From: CAYLPU01 sp964385635
GTDB lineage: Bacteria > Chloroflexota > Anaerolineae > B4-G1
Length of the DNA stretch: 64,000 nt
Assembly: GCA_964385635.1 (NCBI GenBank)
Contig: CAYLPU010000005.1
Coordinates: forward strand, 25,404 to 89,403
Direction of reading: 5' to 3'
This document shows positions 47,599-56,690 of the stretch, one piece after another. The notes beneath the pieces are model-generated. The model was given only the letters and a program-made list of their open reading frames with translations. It did no database searches and was not told the origin of the DNA. The translations under genes were made by a program, and so were the position numbers. Position 1 is the stretch's first letter. Each line of letters opens with the position of its first letter.

Positions 47599-50400
47599 TC
47601 AGGGTGGCGGGAGGCCGCGCAGGATAAGGGGCAGGAAGACGCCTATGTTTCGGTCGGGTGTCAGCAGGCTCGGCGTGCGGAAGTCAGCCTCCTGCGGGCC
47701 GTTCCAGGGCAGGTACAGCCAGCGGCTGCCAGTCTGGCCGAGCGGGTTGCCGGATGGGTAGAGCAGCCGCACGCGCCAGCGGTAGACAGTGCTGCCGGTG
47801 AGGCCATCTATGGTCTGGCTCAGGACGACGCTGTTGGTCAGCACGTCGCTCCAGGCCTGGCTGGTGCCAGAGATGGCGGTTGTGGCGGTGAAGGGGGTGC
47901 CGAGAGGGGCGAGTTGCCACTGTAACGCCACCGACGTTATCACCTGCGACGGCCGGGCGGTCAACTGCAGGTGCACCTGGCTGGCGGAGTCTGAACAGCC
48001 CAGGATACCGATGGGGGTGTGATCATCGCTGCGTAGTTGGCGCGGACGCACTAGCAGATCATCTTCGCCTTCCCCCAGGTAGACGAAGGCGGCTCCCTCG
48101 TCGGTCTGCCCGTCGTTGTACGTGGGTGCGCCGACGATGATGTCACTATATCCATCGCTGTTCACGTCGCCAGCAGCGGAGACGGCGGAACCGCACCAGG
48201 CTCCTTCCTGGTCGCCCTCGGCTGTCCAGTCGGCCGAGCCTGTAGTGAGCCCGGTTGAACTACCGTGGTAGACGAAGACTGCCCCTTCGTGGGCCTGGCC
48301 GTCGGCGTAGCCGGGCGCACCGACGACGACGTCACTGTAGCCGTCTCCGTCCACATCCCCGGCGGTGGAGACGGCAAGCCCGAACTTGGCACTCTCCTGG
48401 CCGCCCTCGACCATCCAGTCCGCTGAGTCTGTAGCGAGCCCGGTCGAACTACCGTGGTAGACGAAGGCTGACCCCTCGCGCCACTGGTCTCCGGTGTAGC
48501 GGTAGGCCCCGACGATGACGTCGCTGTAGCCGTCGCCGTTCACATCGCCAGCGGTGGAGACGGCGTTGCCCAACTCGGCATGTTTGTCGTCACCTATGAA
48601 CGTCCAGTCAGGGTCGGAGCCAAGGCCCGTGGCCGAGCCGTGGTAGACGAACACGGCTCCATCGTATATCTCGTCTCCTTCGTCAGTCTCGGGATTGTCG
48701 TACCAGGGTGCGCCGATAACGACATCGCTATAGCCATCCCGGTTCACGTCGCCGGCGGTAGAGGCCGAGCGTCCGAAGTTAGCGTAAGCCTGGCCGGTCG
48801 GGTGGGCAGTCCAGTCAGGGTCAGCGGCCAGGCCGGCCGGCCCGCCGAGGTAGACGAAGGCGGCTCCCTCGTTCGTCTCCGCGGCGTCGTAGCCGTTGGC
48901 CGTGATGATGACGTCCGAGTAGCCGTCGCCGTTCACGTCGCCGGCGGTGCTGACGGCGTAGCCGAGCCTACCGCTGGCCTGGTCGCCCTCGGCCGTCCAG
49001 TCTGCCGGGCCTGTAGCGAGCCCGGTCGAACTACCGTGGTAGACGAAGGCTGCCCCTTCATCCATCTCCTCGCCGTCGTAGCGTGGTGTGCCGATGATGA
49101 CATCGTCGTAGCCGTCGTTGTTCACGTCACCGGCGGTGGCGACAGCGTACCCGAACCAGGCCCACTCCTGGTCGCTCTCCCCCATCCAGGCTGGACTGGT
49201 GGGAAGGCCCTCCGGCCCGCCGGTGTAGAGAAACGCGGCCCCCTCCTCGGTCTGGCCGTGGTCGTACCTCGGCGCACCGACGATGACGTCGGTGTAGCCG
49301 TCGCCGTTTACGTCCCTGGCGCTGGAGACCGACCAGCCAAGAAGCGCCCCGGCCTGATCGCTCGTCCCGCTCCAGGCACGCTGCGAGTACTCGCGGCAGG
49401 TTGCGGAAGCGGCCAGACCGCCGGGGCTGCCGTGGTGGGCGGCGGAGATGGTGAGACGGAGGGTGATGGGGTAGGTGGCGGTGGTATCGTTTATCGTGAT
49501 GCGCAAGGGGTGAAGCGTGAAGCGTGAAACGTGAAACGTGAAACGTGATGCGTGGGGGGTGGCGGCGAGTTCCAGGCGGGTGGGGAGGGAGCGGCCGGTG
49601 GCGTCGGTGGCGCGTGGGGAGCCGTAGCGCAGGACGGGTGCGCCATCGGCGGTGGTGAATTCGACAGCCTGGTTGTCACCGGTGAGGCGAGGACTGAGAT
49701 CGCCAGTAGGGACAAGTCTGAGAACAAGTTGAGATTCGGGCTTTGGGCTTTGGGCTTTGGGATTTGAGATTTGAAACGCTTGTTCCAGGCCATGTTCGTC
49801 GTTGACGTACCACTCGGTGATGGGGCCGCGCCGGTACTCGACGCGGTTGGCCTGGAGGATTGGCGCGGCCTCTGAGAGGTTTTGCGATGGCTCTCCTCGC
49901 CCGAAGCCGGTCAGGGCGAGGCCCCAGGTCCAGGTGGGGTGAACTGTGGTGCGTTCTACTATACGAATACCAGTGGGGTAGAAGCCGATGCGCAGGTTCT
50001 GCGCTCGATTGGGGGCCTGGTAGCCGCCTGCCCTGCCACCGCGAGTACCACCGCGAGTACTCGTGGCGGTGAGCCCTGTCGAAGGGGCCGGTCCACCGGG
50101 GAAGAGGGGGGATTCCTGCCACGTGGCGTGGTACTCCCGGCGGCGGAGGTCTTCTTGCACGGCGGCCCACCAGTCGGCGGTAGGGGAGGCAGGCGATTCA
50201 GAGACGGACGCCGGTAGTTTCCTCCCCTCCGTATCCGTTGACACCGTCCTCGCCGGTGAGGATGGTGTAGGAGAGAAGAGCGCCAACGGCATGAGCAAGA
50301 TCAGGACGCCGAGGCTGGCCGGCAGCCGGTTGGCTGTTGGCAATTGGTGGTTGGCGAGTTTGGTCATCTCGCGGCGACTGGGCAGTCGGTATAGTACCAT
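47599..50400 (-). CDS. Secreted FG-GAP (integrin-alpha-like) repeat protein
   Basis: About 933 aa; ATGs at 50400 and 50367 are both possible and neither has a strong ribosome site. A signal-like segment (LPASLGVLILLMPLALFSP) is near the start. Seven FG-GAP repeats of about 60 residues, with the calcium-binding pattern AGDVNGDGYSDVIVGAP, form a probable beta-propeller. A fibronectin-like part follows, and the protein ends GVFLPLILRGLPPP. Several low-complexity insertions sit in the N-terminal third (RFTFHVSRFTLH; ISNPKAQSPKPES), and one palindromic 20-mer encodes CREYSQRA. A cell-surface adhesion or polymer-binding role is likely. Confidence 0.85.
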   Translation of the reverse strand: MVLYRLPSRREMTKLANHQLPTANRLPASLGVLILLMPLALFSPTPSSPARTVSTDTEGRKLPASVSESPASPTADWWAAVQEDLRRREYHATWQESPLFPGGPAPSTGLTATSTRGGTRGGRAGGYQAPNRAQNLRIGFYPTGIRIVERTTVHPTWTWGLALTGFGRGEPSQNLSEAAPILQANRVEYRRGPITEWYVNDEHGLEQAFQISNPKAQSPKPESQLVLRLVPTGDLSPRLTGDNQAVEFTTADGAPVLRYGSPRATDATGRSLPTRLELAATPHASRFTFHVSRFTLHPLRITINDTTATYPITLRLTISAAHHGSPGGLAASATCREYSQRAWSGTSDQAGALLGWSVSSARDVNGDGYTDVIVGAPRYDHGQTEEGAAFLYTGGPEGLPTSPAWMGESDQEWAWFGYAVATAGDVNNDGYDDVIIGTPRYDGEEMDEGAAFVYHGSSTGLATGPADWTAEGDQASGRLGYAVSTAGDVNGDGYSDVIITANGYDAAETNEGAAFVYLGGPAGLAADPDWTAHPTGQAYANFGRSASTAGDVNRDGYSDVVIGAPWYDNPETDEGDEIYDGAVFVYHGSATGLGSDPDWTFIGDDKHAELGNAVSTAGDVNGDGYSDVIVGAYRYTGDQWREGSAFVYHGSSTGLATDSADWMVEGGQESAKFGLAVSTAGDVDGDGYSDVVVGAPGYADGQAHEGAVFVYHGSSTGLTTGSADWTAEGDQEGAWCGSAVSAAGDVNSDGYSDIIVGAPTYNDGQTDEGAAFVYLGEGEDDLLVRPRQLRSDDHTPIGILGCSDSASQVHLQLTARPSQVITSVALQWQLAPLGTPFTATTAISGTSQAWSDVLTNSVVLSQTIDGLTGSTVYRWRVRLLYPSGNPLGQTGSRWLYLPWNGPQEADFRTPSLLTPDRNIGVFLPLILRGLPPP
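49381..49400. repeat. CTGCGAGTACTCGCGGCAGG repeat inside the FG-GAP gene
   Basis: A 20-bp near-palindrome around AGTACT; identical copies lie in the GT39-like gene at 62064 and 62470. Related copies are at 50039-50070 (same gene) and 56641-56670. Confidence 0.75.
49511..49555. repeat. In-frame AAACGTG repeat in the FG-GAP gene
   Basis: Four copies of GTGAAAC/GTGAAGC are translated as HASRFTFHVSRFTLHPLR. The same family is intergenic at 22943-22988, so this is an insertion into coding sequence. Confidence 0.65.
49732..49776. repeat. In-frame GGCTTTGG repeat in the FG-GAP gene
   Basis: Three copies of GGGCTTT followed by GGGATTTGAGATTTGA are translated as FQISNPKAQSPKPES. The composition breaks sharply with the flanking domain. 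Confidence 0.65.
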
Positions 50401-50404
50401 TGGG

Positions 50405-51883
50405 TCAATAACCACGTAACACAAGTGGGAGAAAGATCCTGAGTCGGACCTCGTCGGCTCCGACGTCGGGGAGTGGTCCGATGGGGCGAGTGTCGTCATC
50501 CACATCGCTGGTCACGCCGACGTCAATGCCGGCGTCAACGGCGGGCGAGTCGGGCAGCAGGTGGTAGTTCTGCTGCGCGGGAGCCACGAACATAGGCGGG
50601 TCGGCAAGCACGGCCGTGCCGCTGTTTGGGTTGTCACCATTGCCCCACAGCAGTGTGTTGCTTACAATCAGCGTGGCCCCCGCCGTCGCATTGATACTCA
50701 CGTTGTGGTTGACGACGATGTTGTTGACGAGGGTGATTGTGATGCCAGTGACCGTGACGTCGATACCGGTACCCTGCTGCCCCGTCACACTGCCGACGAG
50801 CGTGTTGTGGTAGAAAAAGTTGTGAGGGCCAGCGCCGGTCTCAACCAACACACTCGCCTCGCTAGAGTCGGCCACGATGTTGTTGGTGACGGTGAAAGCA
50901 CCGGCATCGTCCAGGTCTATGCCTGTGTCGCCAGCCTGGTAGACTTGATTGGCGTTGACGGTGGTATGATTTGCTTCCTCGGACTTGATGCCATTGTCTC
51001 CGCATCCATCAATGAGGTTGCCCGTGATCAGGACCGCGCCACCACTAGCGTCAATGCAGTCGTCGTCGACATTGTATATGGTATTGTGTTGGATGTCCAC
51101 AGTGCTCGTGCCCTCAGCGTGGATACCGTCTTTCCCGGTGGTGTAGACAACGTTCGATGCCAGGACAATAGTCTGCCCGCGGGCATCAATGCCATCGCTA
51201 CTCGTGTTGTAGACGGTGTTGCCATAAACCTCTACATTGATACTCGGGGGGTCGGTGTGAATGCCGTCAATGCCGGTGTTGTAGATAAGGTTGGCAGAGA
51301 TCACGGCCGTGCCAGCGCTGATTCTGAAGCCCTCTTCGCCACTGTCGGTGATAGTGTTACCCTCAACCCAGACCGTGCCGGTCGTGACCTCGATGCCCTG
51401 TTTGGTGACCGATTGTATGAAGTTGTTGGTCAGGGTGAACACGCCCGAGAAGACATGGATACCGTCCCGGCCATTTCGGATGGTAAAACCATCGATCAAC
51501 GCAGAGCCGGTCTTGACCGTCGCTGAGACGACATGGGCACCGCTGCCGTCAATGGTGGTTGGGTAGGTGGCGGGAGCCCGGTCGGTGAATGAGTTATTCC
51601 ATCCCCCCCGCAACTTGACGCTGTGGGCGATGGCCAGGTTCTCGACGTAGGTGCCGGTGGCGACCCATACCTCATCGCCGGGCGAGGTGGCCAGGTTGAT
51701 GGCCTGTTGGATGATGCCGCAGGGGTCGGCGAGGGTGCAGGTTGTGCCGCTGCCGCCTGCGCGCACGTAGTAGATGCCCTGGTCGGCGCGCACGACAGGG
51801 GTGGGGTGGATCAGGAGTAACAACAGAACGATGGTCAACCCGAGACCCAGGGCGACCGCGGATAGCAGGTTTCGGCTTTTCAT
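50405..51883 (-). CDS. Secreted right-handed beta-helix (NosD/PbH1-type) protein
   Basis: 492 aa. A signal peptide (LSAVALGLGLTIVLLLLLIHP) is followed by YYVRAGGSGTTCTLADPC and then about 15 parallel beta-helix turns with the pattern GNxIxxxGxDGIxxxG (for example NVVYTTGKDGIHAEG). The C-terminus LRIFLPLVLRGY matches the short FLPL tail of the neighbouring FG-GAP protein. PbH1 proteins bind or cleave polysaccharides; no catalytic residues are evident, so this may be a structural or carbohydrate-binding surface protein. It is followed by the FG-GAP gene after 4-37 bp, so both are probably co-expressed. Confidence 0.88.
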   Translation of the reverse strand: MKSRNLLSAVALGLGLTIVLLLLLIHPTPVVRADQGIYYVRAGGSGTTCTLADPCGIIQQAINLATSPGDEVWVATGTYVENLAIAHSVKLRGGWNNSFTDRAPATYPTTIDGSGAHVVSATVKTGSALIDGFTIRNGRDGIHVFSGVFTLTNNFIQSVTKQGIEVTTGTVWVEGNTITDSGEEGFRISAGTAVISANLIYNTGIDGIHTDPPSINVEVYGNTVYNTSSDGIDARGQTIVLASNVVYTTGKDGIHAEGTSTVDIQHNTIYNVDDDCIDASGGAVLITGNLIDGCGDNGIKSEEANHTTVNANQVYQAGDTGIDLDDAGAFTVTNNIVADSSEASVLVETGAGPHNFFYHNTLVGSVTGQQGTGIDVTVTGITITLVNNIVVNHNVSINATAGATLIVSNTLLWGNGDNPNSGTAVLADPPMFVAPAQQNYHLLPDSPAVDAGIDVGVTSDVDDDTRPIGPLPDVGADEVRLRIFLPLVLRGY

Positions 51884-52003
51884 TTTACGCTCCTTATCTT
51901 GGCTAACTGCTTGGCTAACTGCAGCGATGGGGGTGCTGAGGTTTATCTTAGCATAACTTCGCGTTGCTTGTCAAGTCCGCGGACGTAGGGATTATATACT
52001 GGT

Positions 52004-52031
52004 TGGCAGGGATAGGAAAGTGCGGTATAAT
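52004..52031 (+). promoter_or_regulatory. Sigma70-type promoter of the nucleotide-sugar operon
   Basis: TTGGCA (52004-52009) and a perfect TATAAT (52026-52031) with a 16-bp spacer, about 24 bp before the start codon at 52055. Confidence 0.7.
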
Positions 52032-52054
52032 CTGCGCCATCAGGGAGGCGACCG

Positions 52055-53017
52055 TTGCGAGCATTGATCACCGGGGCGGGGGGGTTCGTTGGGGGGCATC
52101 TATGTGCCTATTTGTTGGCACATACCGACTGGGAATTGACGGGCACGGTCTACCCCCAGCCGGTCGAGGCCCAGCCTCCTGAGCCACGTCTGCGGCTCAG
52201 GCACGCTGACCTGCGCGACCAGGAGGGGGTGCGAACGCTCGTGGGCGAGGTGCAGCCCGACTACATCTTCCATCTGGCTGCCCAATCGTTTGTGCCCACC
52301 TCCTTTGCAGACCCCTGGGATACGCTGGAAAACAACATCCGCGCGGAACTGAACCTGTTGGAGGCAGTGCGGTGGTCGGAGCGCGAGATGCGGGTGCTGG
52401 TTATCGGCTCAAACGAGGAGTATGGTGCGCCGAAGCCAGGGGAGTTGCCCCAGACGGAAGAGAGCCCGCTGCGGCCCAACAACCCCTACGCAGTGAGCAA
52501 GGTCGCCCAGGATTTCCTGGGGCTCCAGTATCACCTGGCCTATGGGTTGCCTGTGGTGCGCGTGCGCCCTTTCAACCACACCGGGCCGGGGCAGTCGCCG
52601 CGCTTTGTCGTTCCGGCCTTTGCCAGCCAGATTGCCCGCATTGAGACTGGCCTGCAAGATCCGGTGATGAAGGTTGGCAACCTGGATGCGGCCCGCGACT
52701 TTACCGACGTGAGCGACATTGTACGGGCTTACTATCTGGCGGTGACGCAGGGGGAGCCGGGAGAGGTATACAATCTGGCGTCAGGGCGACCGCGGTCGGT
52801 GCAGGGGTTGTTGGAGATGCTCTTGAGTTATTCTCAGGTGGATATCCGGATCGAGAGAGACCCGGCTCGCTACCGGCCTGTTGATGTACTGGTGGTCTAC
52901 GGCAACGCAGAGAAGTTCCGCCGCCGCACCGGTTGGAAGCCTGAGATCCCTTTTGAGCAGACTTTGCGAGATACGCTGGACTACTGGCGCAGGCAGATTG
53001 AGACGGAAAACAAGTAG
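52055..53017 (+). CDS. NAD-dependent epimerase/dehydratase, GDP-4-keto-6-deoxymannose reductase-like
   Basis: 320 aa, TTG start behind CAGGGAGGCGACCG. An extended SDR with GAGGFVGGHL (dinucleotide loop), the HLAAQSFVPTS strand, YxxxK in NPYAVSKVAQ and RPFNHTGPGQSPRFVVPAF, which is typical of Rmd/Tld-type reductases that turn GDP-4-keto-6-deoxy-mannose into GDP-rhamnose or GDP-6-deoxytalose. The next gene makes exactly that intermediate, which supports the call. The exact stereochemistry cannot be read. Confidence 0.85.
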   Translation: MRALITGAGGFVGGHLCAYLLAHTDWELTGTVYPQPVEAQPPEPRLRLRHADLRDQEGVRTLVGEVQPDYIFHLAAQSFVPTSFADPWDTLENNIRAELNLLEAVRWSEREMRVLVIGSNEEYGAPKPGELPQTEESPLRPNNPYAVSKVAQDFLGLQYHLAYGLPVVRVRPFNHTGPGQSPRFVVPAFASQIARIETGLQDPVMKVGNLDAARDFTDVSDIVRAYYLAVTQGEPGEVYNLASGRPRSVQGLLEMLLSYSQVDIRIERDPARYRPVDVLVVYGNAEKFRRRTGWKPEIPFEQTLRDTLDYWRRQIETENK

Positions 53018-53043
53018 TAGATGAGTAAATGAGGAGTAGATAA

Positions 53044-54018
53044 ATGCCCAAATCTCTCATCACCGGCATCACCGGCCAGGATGGTTCCTACCTGGCCGAA
53101 TTCTTGCTGGATAAGGGGTACGAAGTCATCGGCGTAGCGCGGCGCAGTAGCACTGTCAACTTCTCTCGTATCGAGGATATCCAGGACAAGATTACGCTGG
53201 TCTCCGGCGATCTGCTGGACCAGGGCTCTCTCATCAATGTTCTGCGGGAGCATCGGCCAGAGGAGGTGTACAACCTGGCAGCCCAGTCGTTTGTGCCGAC
53301 CTCATGGGCACAGCCGGTTTTCACTGGCGAGGTGACTGCTCTAGGGGTCACCCGCGTTCTGGAGGCTATCCGCACAGCGGATGCAAACATCCGTTTCTAC
53401 CAGGCCAGTTCCTCGGAAATGTTTGGCAAGGTCCAGGAGGTCCCCCAGAACGAGAACACCCGCCTCTACCCCCGCTCTCCCTATGGCGTCGCCAAGGTCT
53501 ACGGTCACTGGATCACAATCAATTACCGGGAATCCTACGGCCTCCACGCTGCCTCCGGCATCCTTTTCAACCACACCAGTCCCCGCCGCGGTCTGGAGTT
53601 CGTCCTGCGCAAGATCACCCACGGAGTGGCGAGGATTAAAATGGGGTTGGCTAACGAGCTCCGGCTGGGCAACCTGGATTCCTGCCGGGACATCGGCTTT
53701 GCGGGCGACTACGTGCAGGCGATGTGGCTTATGCTCCAACAGCCCGCGCCGGATAACTATGTCATCGCCACGGAGGAGACCCATTCCATTCGCGAGATGT
53801 GCGCGGAGGCCTTTGGGTACGTGGATCTGGATTGGCAGGAGTACGTGGTGCAGGACCCCCGCTTTATGCGGCCGGCGGAGGTGGACCTCCTGGTGGGAGA
53901 TGCCAGCAAAGCCCGGCGGGTGCTGGGGTGGGAACCGAAAGTCGGCTTCCGTGAGTTGGTGCGAATGATGGTAGATAGCGATGTGGATCTACTGAAAGAG
54001 GAGCATAGGCTGAGGTGA
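53044..54018 (+). CDS. gmd: GDP-mannose 4,6-dehydratase
   Basis: 324 aa. GITGQDGSYLAEFLLDKGYEV (NADP loop), RRSSTVNF, QASSSEMFGKVQEVPQNE, YGVAKVYGHWITINYRESYG (Tyr-Lys pair) and FNHTSPRRGLEFVLRKI are all GMD hallmarks. It forms GDP-4-keto-6-deoxy-D-mannose from GDP-mannose. With the upstream reductase and the downstream phosphomannomutase it forms a deoxyhexose pathway for surface glycans. The stop overlaps the next gene (GTGA). Confidence 0.95.
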   Translation: MPKSLITGITGQDGSYLAEFLLDKGYEVIGVARRSSTVNFSRIEDIQDKITLVSGDLLDQGSLINVLREHRPEEVYNLAAQSFVPTSWAQPVFTGEVTALGVTRVLEAIRTADANIRFYQASSSEMFGKVQEVPQNENTRLYPRSPYGVAKVYGHWITINYRESYGLHAASGILFNHTSPRRGLEFVLRKITHGVARIKMGLANELRLGNLDSCRDIGFAGDYVQAMWLMLQQPAPDNYVIATEETHSIREMCAEAFGYVDLDWQEYVVQDPRFMRPAEVDLLVGDASKARRVLGWEPKVGFRELVRMMVDSDVDLLKEEHRLR

Positions 54019-54392
54019 GCCAGAGAGGGCTGTTGGAGGGCTGGGAGGAACGTCTGGTGACCGTCCTGGCCCAGCCGGACGTGGAACGGATCCTCCTCTT
54101 CGGCTCGCGAGCTCGGGGAGAGGCGGATGCGTTCAGCGACCTGGATCTCATCATGGTGCGGCGGACGTCGTCTCGGTTCTTGGAGCGCCTGGGGGAAGCG
54201 TACCAACGCCTGGCCGAGGCAGCCTTGCGACTGGGAGTGGATGTGGACGTACTGGTCTACACGCCGGCAGAGTACCGTCGCCTGCTGGCAGAAGGAAATC
54301 CGCTAGTGACCCAGGCTCATTGGGAAGGAAGGGTGCTTTATGAGAAATCCGCGACGGGAGGCGGAGCGCTGGTATCGCCAGGCTGCCTGTGA
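54015..54392 (+). CDS. MNT nucleotidyltransferase (antitoxin-like)
   Basis: 125 aa, GTG start overlapping the gmd stop. ILLFGSRARGEADAFSDLDLIMV carries the GSRARGxxxxxSDxD active site, with VDVDVLVYTP as the third acidic strand. This and the following HEPN gene overlap by 53 bases and form a HEPN/MNT pair, in which MNT proteins block the HEPN RNase by AMPylation. Why it is coupled to gmd is unclear. Confidence 0.87.
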   Translation: MSQRGLLEGWEERLVTVLAQPDVERILLFGSRARGEADAFSDLDLIMVRRTSSRFLERLGEAYQRLAEAALRLGVDVDVLVYTPAEYRRLLAEGNPLVTQAHWEGRVLYEKSATGGGALVSPGCL

Positions 54393-54756
54393 CCTGGAGT
54401 TGGCCCGCTACGTGGCTCAGGGAGGTTTCTACTTCGCTGCTTGTTTCCATGCCCAGCAGTCCGCTGAGAAGGCCCTCAAGGCGTGTCGGTATGCCCAAGG
54501 GGAGCGAGTCGTGTTGGGTCACTCCGTCCTCCGGCTGGCGGAGGAATGTGACAAGGTGGACCCCCGCTTCGCGAACATTGCCCGCGAGTGTGGGCGGCTG
54601 GATGTGTTTTATATCCCCACTCGCTATCCCAATGGCTTGCCTGATGGCACTCCCGCCGAGGTCTATACGGAAGCCGATGCCGAACTGGCTCTTCGCCTGG
54701 CTCAGCAGGTGCTGGGTCTGGTGATGAAAGTGCTGGACCTGAAGTCCGAAACCTGA
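54340..54756 (+). CDS. HEPN domain protein
   Basis: 138 aa, all-helical: AERWYRQAACDLELARYVAQGGFYFAACFHAQQSAEKALKA is the HEPN start pattern, and FYIPTRYPNGLPDGTPAEVY its second block. The canonical toxic RxxxxH RNase motif is replaced by RYPNGLPDG, so it may lack RNase activity or belong to the nucleotide-modifying subgroup. The partner is the MNT gene just before. Confidence 0.85.
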   Translation: MRNPRREAERWYRQAACDLELARYVAQGGFYFAACFHAQQSAEKALKACRYAQGERVVLGHSVLRLAEECDKVDPRFANIARECGRLDVFYIPTRYPNGLPDGTPAEVYTEADAELALRLAQQVLGLVMKVLDLKSET

Positions 54757-54778
54757 AATCTGGTGAAGGAGAGTCGCT

Positions 54779-56203
54779 ATGATTGACATTCATTTCGGCA
54801 CCGACGGGTGGCGAGCACGCATTGCCGAGGATTACACCTTCGACAATGTACGAAGGTGTGCGCAAGGCTTTGCTGATTATCTGGTAGCCCGCGACAAGGG
54901 GGTCGCCGATGTGGTAGTCGGCTACGACAAGCGCTTTGCCGCCGAGCACTTCGGAGCGGCCGCCGCTGAGGTGATGGCCGCCAATGGCTTCCACGTCTGG
55001 CTGACGGATACTGCGACCCCTACGCCGGTGATCTCTTATTCGGTTGTGGAACGGGGAGCGGCTGGTGGCATCAACATCACGGCCAGCCACAATCCGCCCT
55101 GGGATTGCGGCTTTAAGGTGCGGGACGAGCACGGGGCAGCAGTGGCCCCGGAAGGGCTGCGGGAGGTCGAGGCGGCCATCCCACCCATCAGTGAGGTCAA
55201 GCGGGCACCGTTGGAGGAGGCTCAGGCGAAGGGACAAGTTGTGGTCTGGGACCCTGCACCGGCCTACCTGACACATATTGGGAAGTTGGTGGAGATTGAG
55301 CCGATCAAGAAGGCCGGACTCAACATTCTGGTCGAGCCGATGTGGGGCAATGGTATGGGTTGGTTCCCGCGCATTCTCACCGGTGGCAGTACGCGGGTGA
55401 CTGAGATCCACAACGTGCGTCACCCTCTCTTCCCAGAGATGGCCCGTCCTGAGCCAATCCCTCCCAATGTGGATGTCGCGTTGCAAAAGACGGTCGAACT
55501 GGGGGCGGACGTCTGCCTGATCATGGATGGAGACGCTGACCGGATGGGCATCGGCGACGAGAACGGCACTTTCATCAACCAGTTGCAGGTCTTCGCTCTC
55601 CTGGTTTACTATCTGCTGGAAGTGCGCGGGGAGCGTGGGCCTATCGTCAAGACCATCTCGACCACATCAATGCTGGAGAAACTGGGGGAGATGTACGGCG
55701 TACCGGTGTACCGGACTGGTGTGGGCTTCAAATACGTGGGCCCCAAGATGATGGAGATTGGTGCGATGATCGGTGGGGAGGAGAGTGGGGGCTATGCCTT
55801 CCGCGGAAGCGTCCCGGAGCGGGATGGCATCCTCGGTAACCTGTACTTCCTCGATCTGATGGTGCGCACGGGCAAGAGTCCCTCCCAACTCATCGCCCAG
55901 CTCTACGATAAATTGGGCGCTTCTTATTACTATGACCGGGTGGACACCCGCTTTCCCCCGGAGCGGCGGCCGGAGGCCAAGGCCCGGCTGGACGCGGCTC
56001 AGCCTGAGGCGTTGGCGGGGGTACGGGTGACCGACATTGTGAGACTCGATGGCTACAAGTACGTGCTGGAAGACGGAGGATGGCTCCTGATCCGTTTCTC
56101 CGGCACCGAGCCCATCATTCGCGTCTACTGCGAGACGACCGACGAGAGCAAAGTGCAGCCGCTGCTGGAGGAGGGGCTGATACTGGCAGGGCTGGCAGAG
56201 TAG
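54779..56203 (+). CDS. Phosphoglucomutase/phosphomannomutase
   Basis: 474 aa, alpha-D-phosphohexomutase. The phosphoserine is S103 in GINITASHNPPWDCG; the magnesium loop is DGDADRMG (D250, D252, D254); the sugar-specificity loop is GGEESGGY; and the phosphate-binding loop is RFSGTEPIIRVY. It converts hexose-6-phosphate to hexose-1-phosphate, here plausibly mannose-1-phosphate for GDP-mannose and gmd. GGAGAG precedes the ATG. Confidence 0.93.
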   Translation: MIDIHFGTDGWRARIAEDYTFDNVRRCAQGFADYLVARDKGVADVVVGYDKRFAAEHFGAAAAEVMAANGFHVWLTDTATPTPVISYSVVERGAAGGINITASHNPPWDCGFKVRDEHGAAVAPEGLREVEAAIPPISEVKRAPLEEAQAKGQVVVWDPAPAYLTHIGKLVEIEPIKKAGLNILVEPMWGNGMGWFPRILTGGSTRVTEIHNVRHPLFPEMARPEPIPPNVDVALQKTVELGADVCLIMDGDADRMGIGDENGTFINQLQVFALLVYYLLEVRGERGPIVKTISTTSMLEKLGEMYGVPVYRTGVGFKYVGPKMMEIGAMIGGEESGGYAFRGSVPERDGILGNLYFLDLMVRTGKSPSQLIAQLYDKLGASYYYDRVDTRFPPERRPEAKARLDAAQPEALAGVRVTDIVRLDGYKYVLEDGGWLLIRFSGTEPIIRVYCETTDESKVQPLLEEGLILAGLAE

Positions 56204-56222
56204 TAGGCAGGGAGGTGAGGGT

Positions 56223-56690
56223 ATGGTTTCGGAGGCGAAAACAATGACGCTGTCAGCAGCGAATGTGTTGCGGCGTCTGGATCGGCTGATGGCAGAGATG
56301 TCGGCTGTGCGGGAGGAACTGGCCCATCTGGAAGTTGGCCGTCCGCTTTCGGCGCAGGCGGTCGAGTGGGTGCAGAAGGTGAACACGGCGATCAATGATC
56401 CGACACTGAACCCGGAGGAACGTGAGGCAGTGGTCGAGGCAGTGCCATCACCACTGCGTCACGTCGTCGCTGCCGAATGCTACCGCACCAACGATAATGT
56501 CACTTTTGGTTGGGCGGCGACCATCGCTGGCATATTCACCTGGGAGGTACCCGATTTGCTGCGGGCATTCGGTGTGGAACCAGACGAAACACCGCTGACG
56601 ACCGAGGAGATGAGCGAGCAGGTCGCACTGATCAGGCAGCACCGCCACGAGTACTCGCGGTGGCACCGCCATGATTCTACTCGACACTAA
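56223..56690 (+). CDS. Small protein upstream of a PIN-like gene (antitoxin candidate)
   Basis: 155 aa. Not a family I can name. The N-terminal half is a helix (VLRRLDRLMAEMSAVREELAHLEV) likely to dimerise, and the middle is NDPTLNPEEREAVVEAVPSP. The last 15 residues (RHEYSRWHRHDSTRH) are encoded by a palindromic repeat around GAGTACTC. The stop overlaps the start of the PIN-like gene by 20 bases, so it is probably its antitoxin. GGGAGGTGAGGGT precedes the ATG. Confidence 0.6.
   Translation: MVSEAKTMTLSAANVLRRLDRLMAEMSAVREELAHLEVGRPLSAQAVEWVQKVNTAINDPTLNPEEREAVVEAVPSPLRHVVAAECYRTNDNVTFGWAATIAGIFTWEVPDLLRAFGVEPDETPLTTEEMSEQVALIRQHRHEYSRWHRHDSTRH
56641..56670. repeat. Palindromic GAGTACTC repeat at the antitoxin gene 3' end
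   Basis: CCGCCACGAGTACTCGCGGTGG forms a hairpin; its reverse complement matches 50048-50070 in the FG-GAP gene. It codes for part of the antitoxin candidate's C-terminus and lies just before the PIN-like start codon. Confidence 0.65.

Noticed and set aside
54340..54756. HEPN protein called an active RNase toxin
   Set aside because: The RxxxxH motif is not present in the expected place, so activity is left open.
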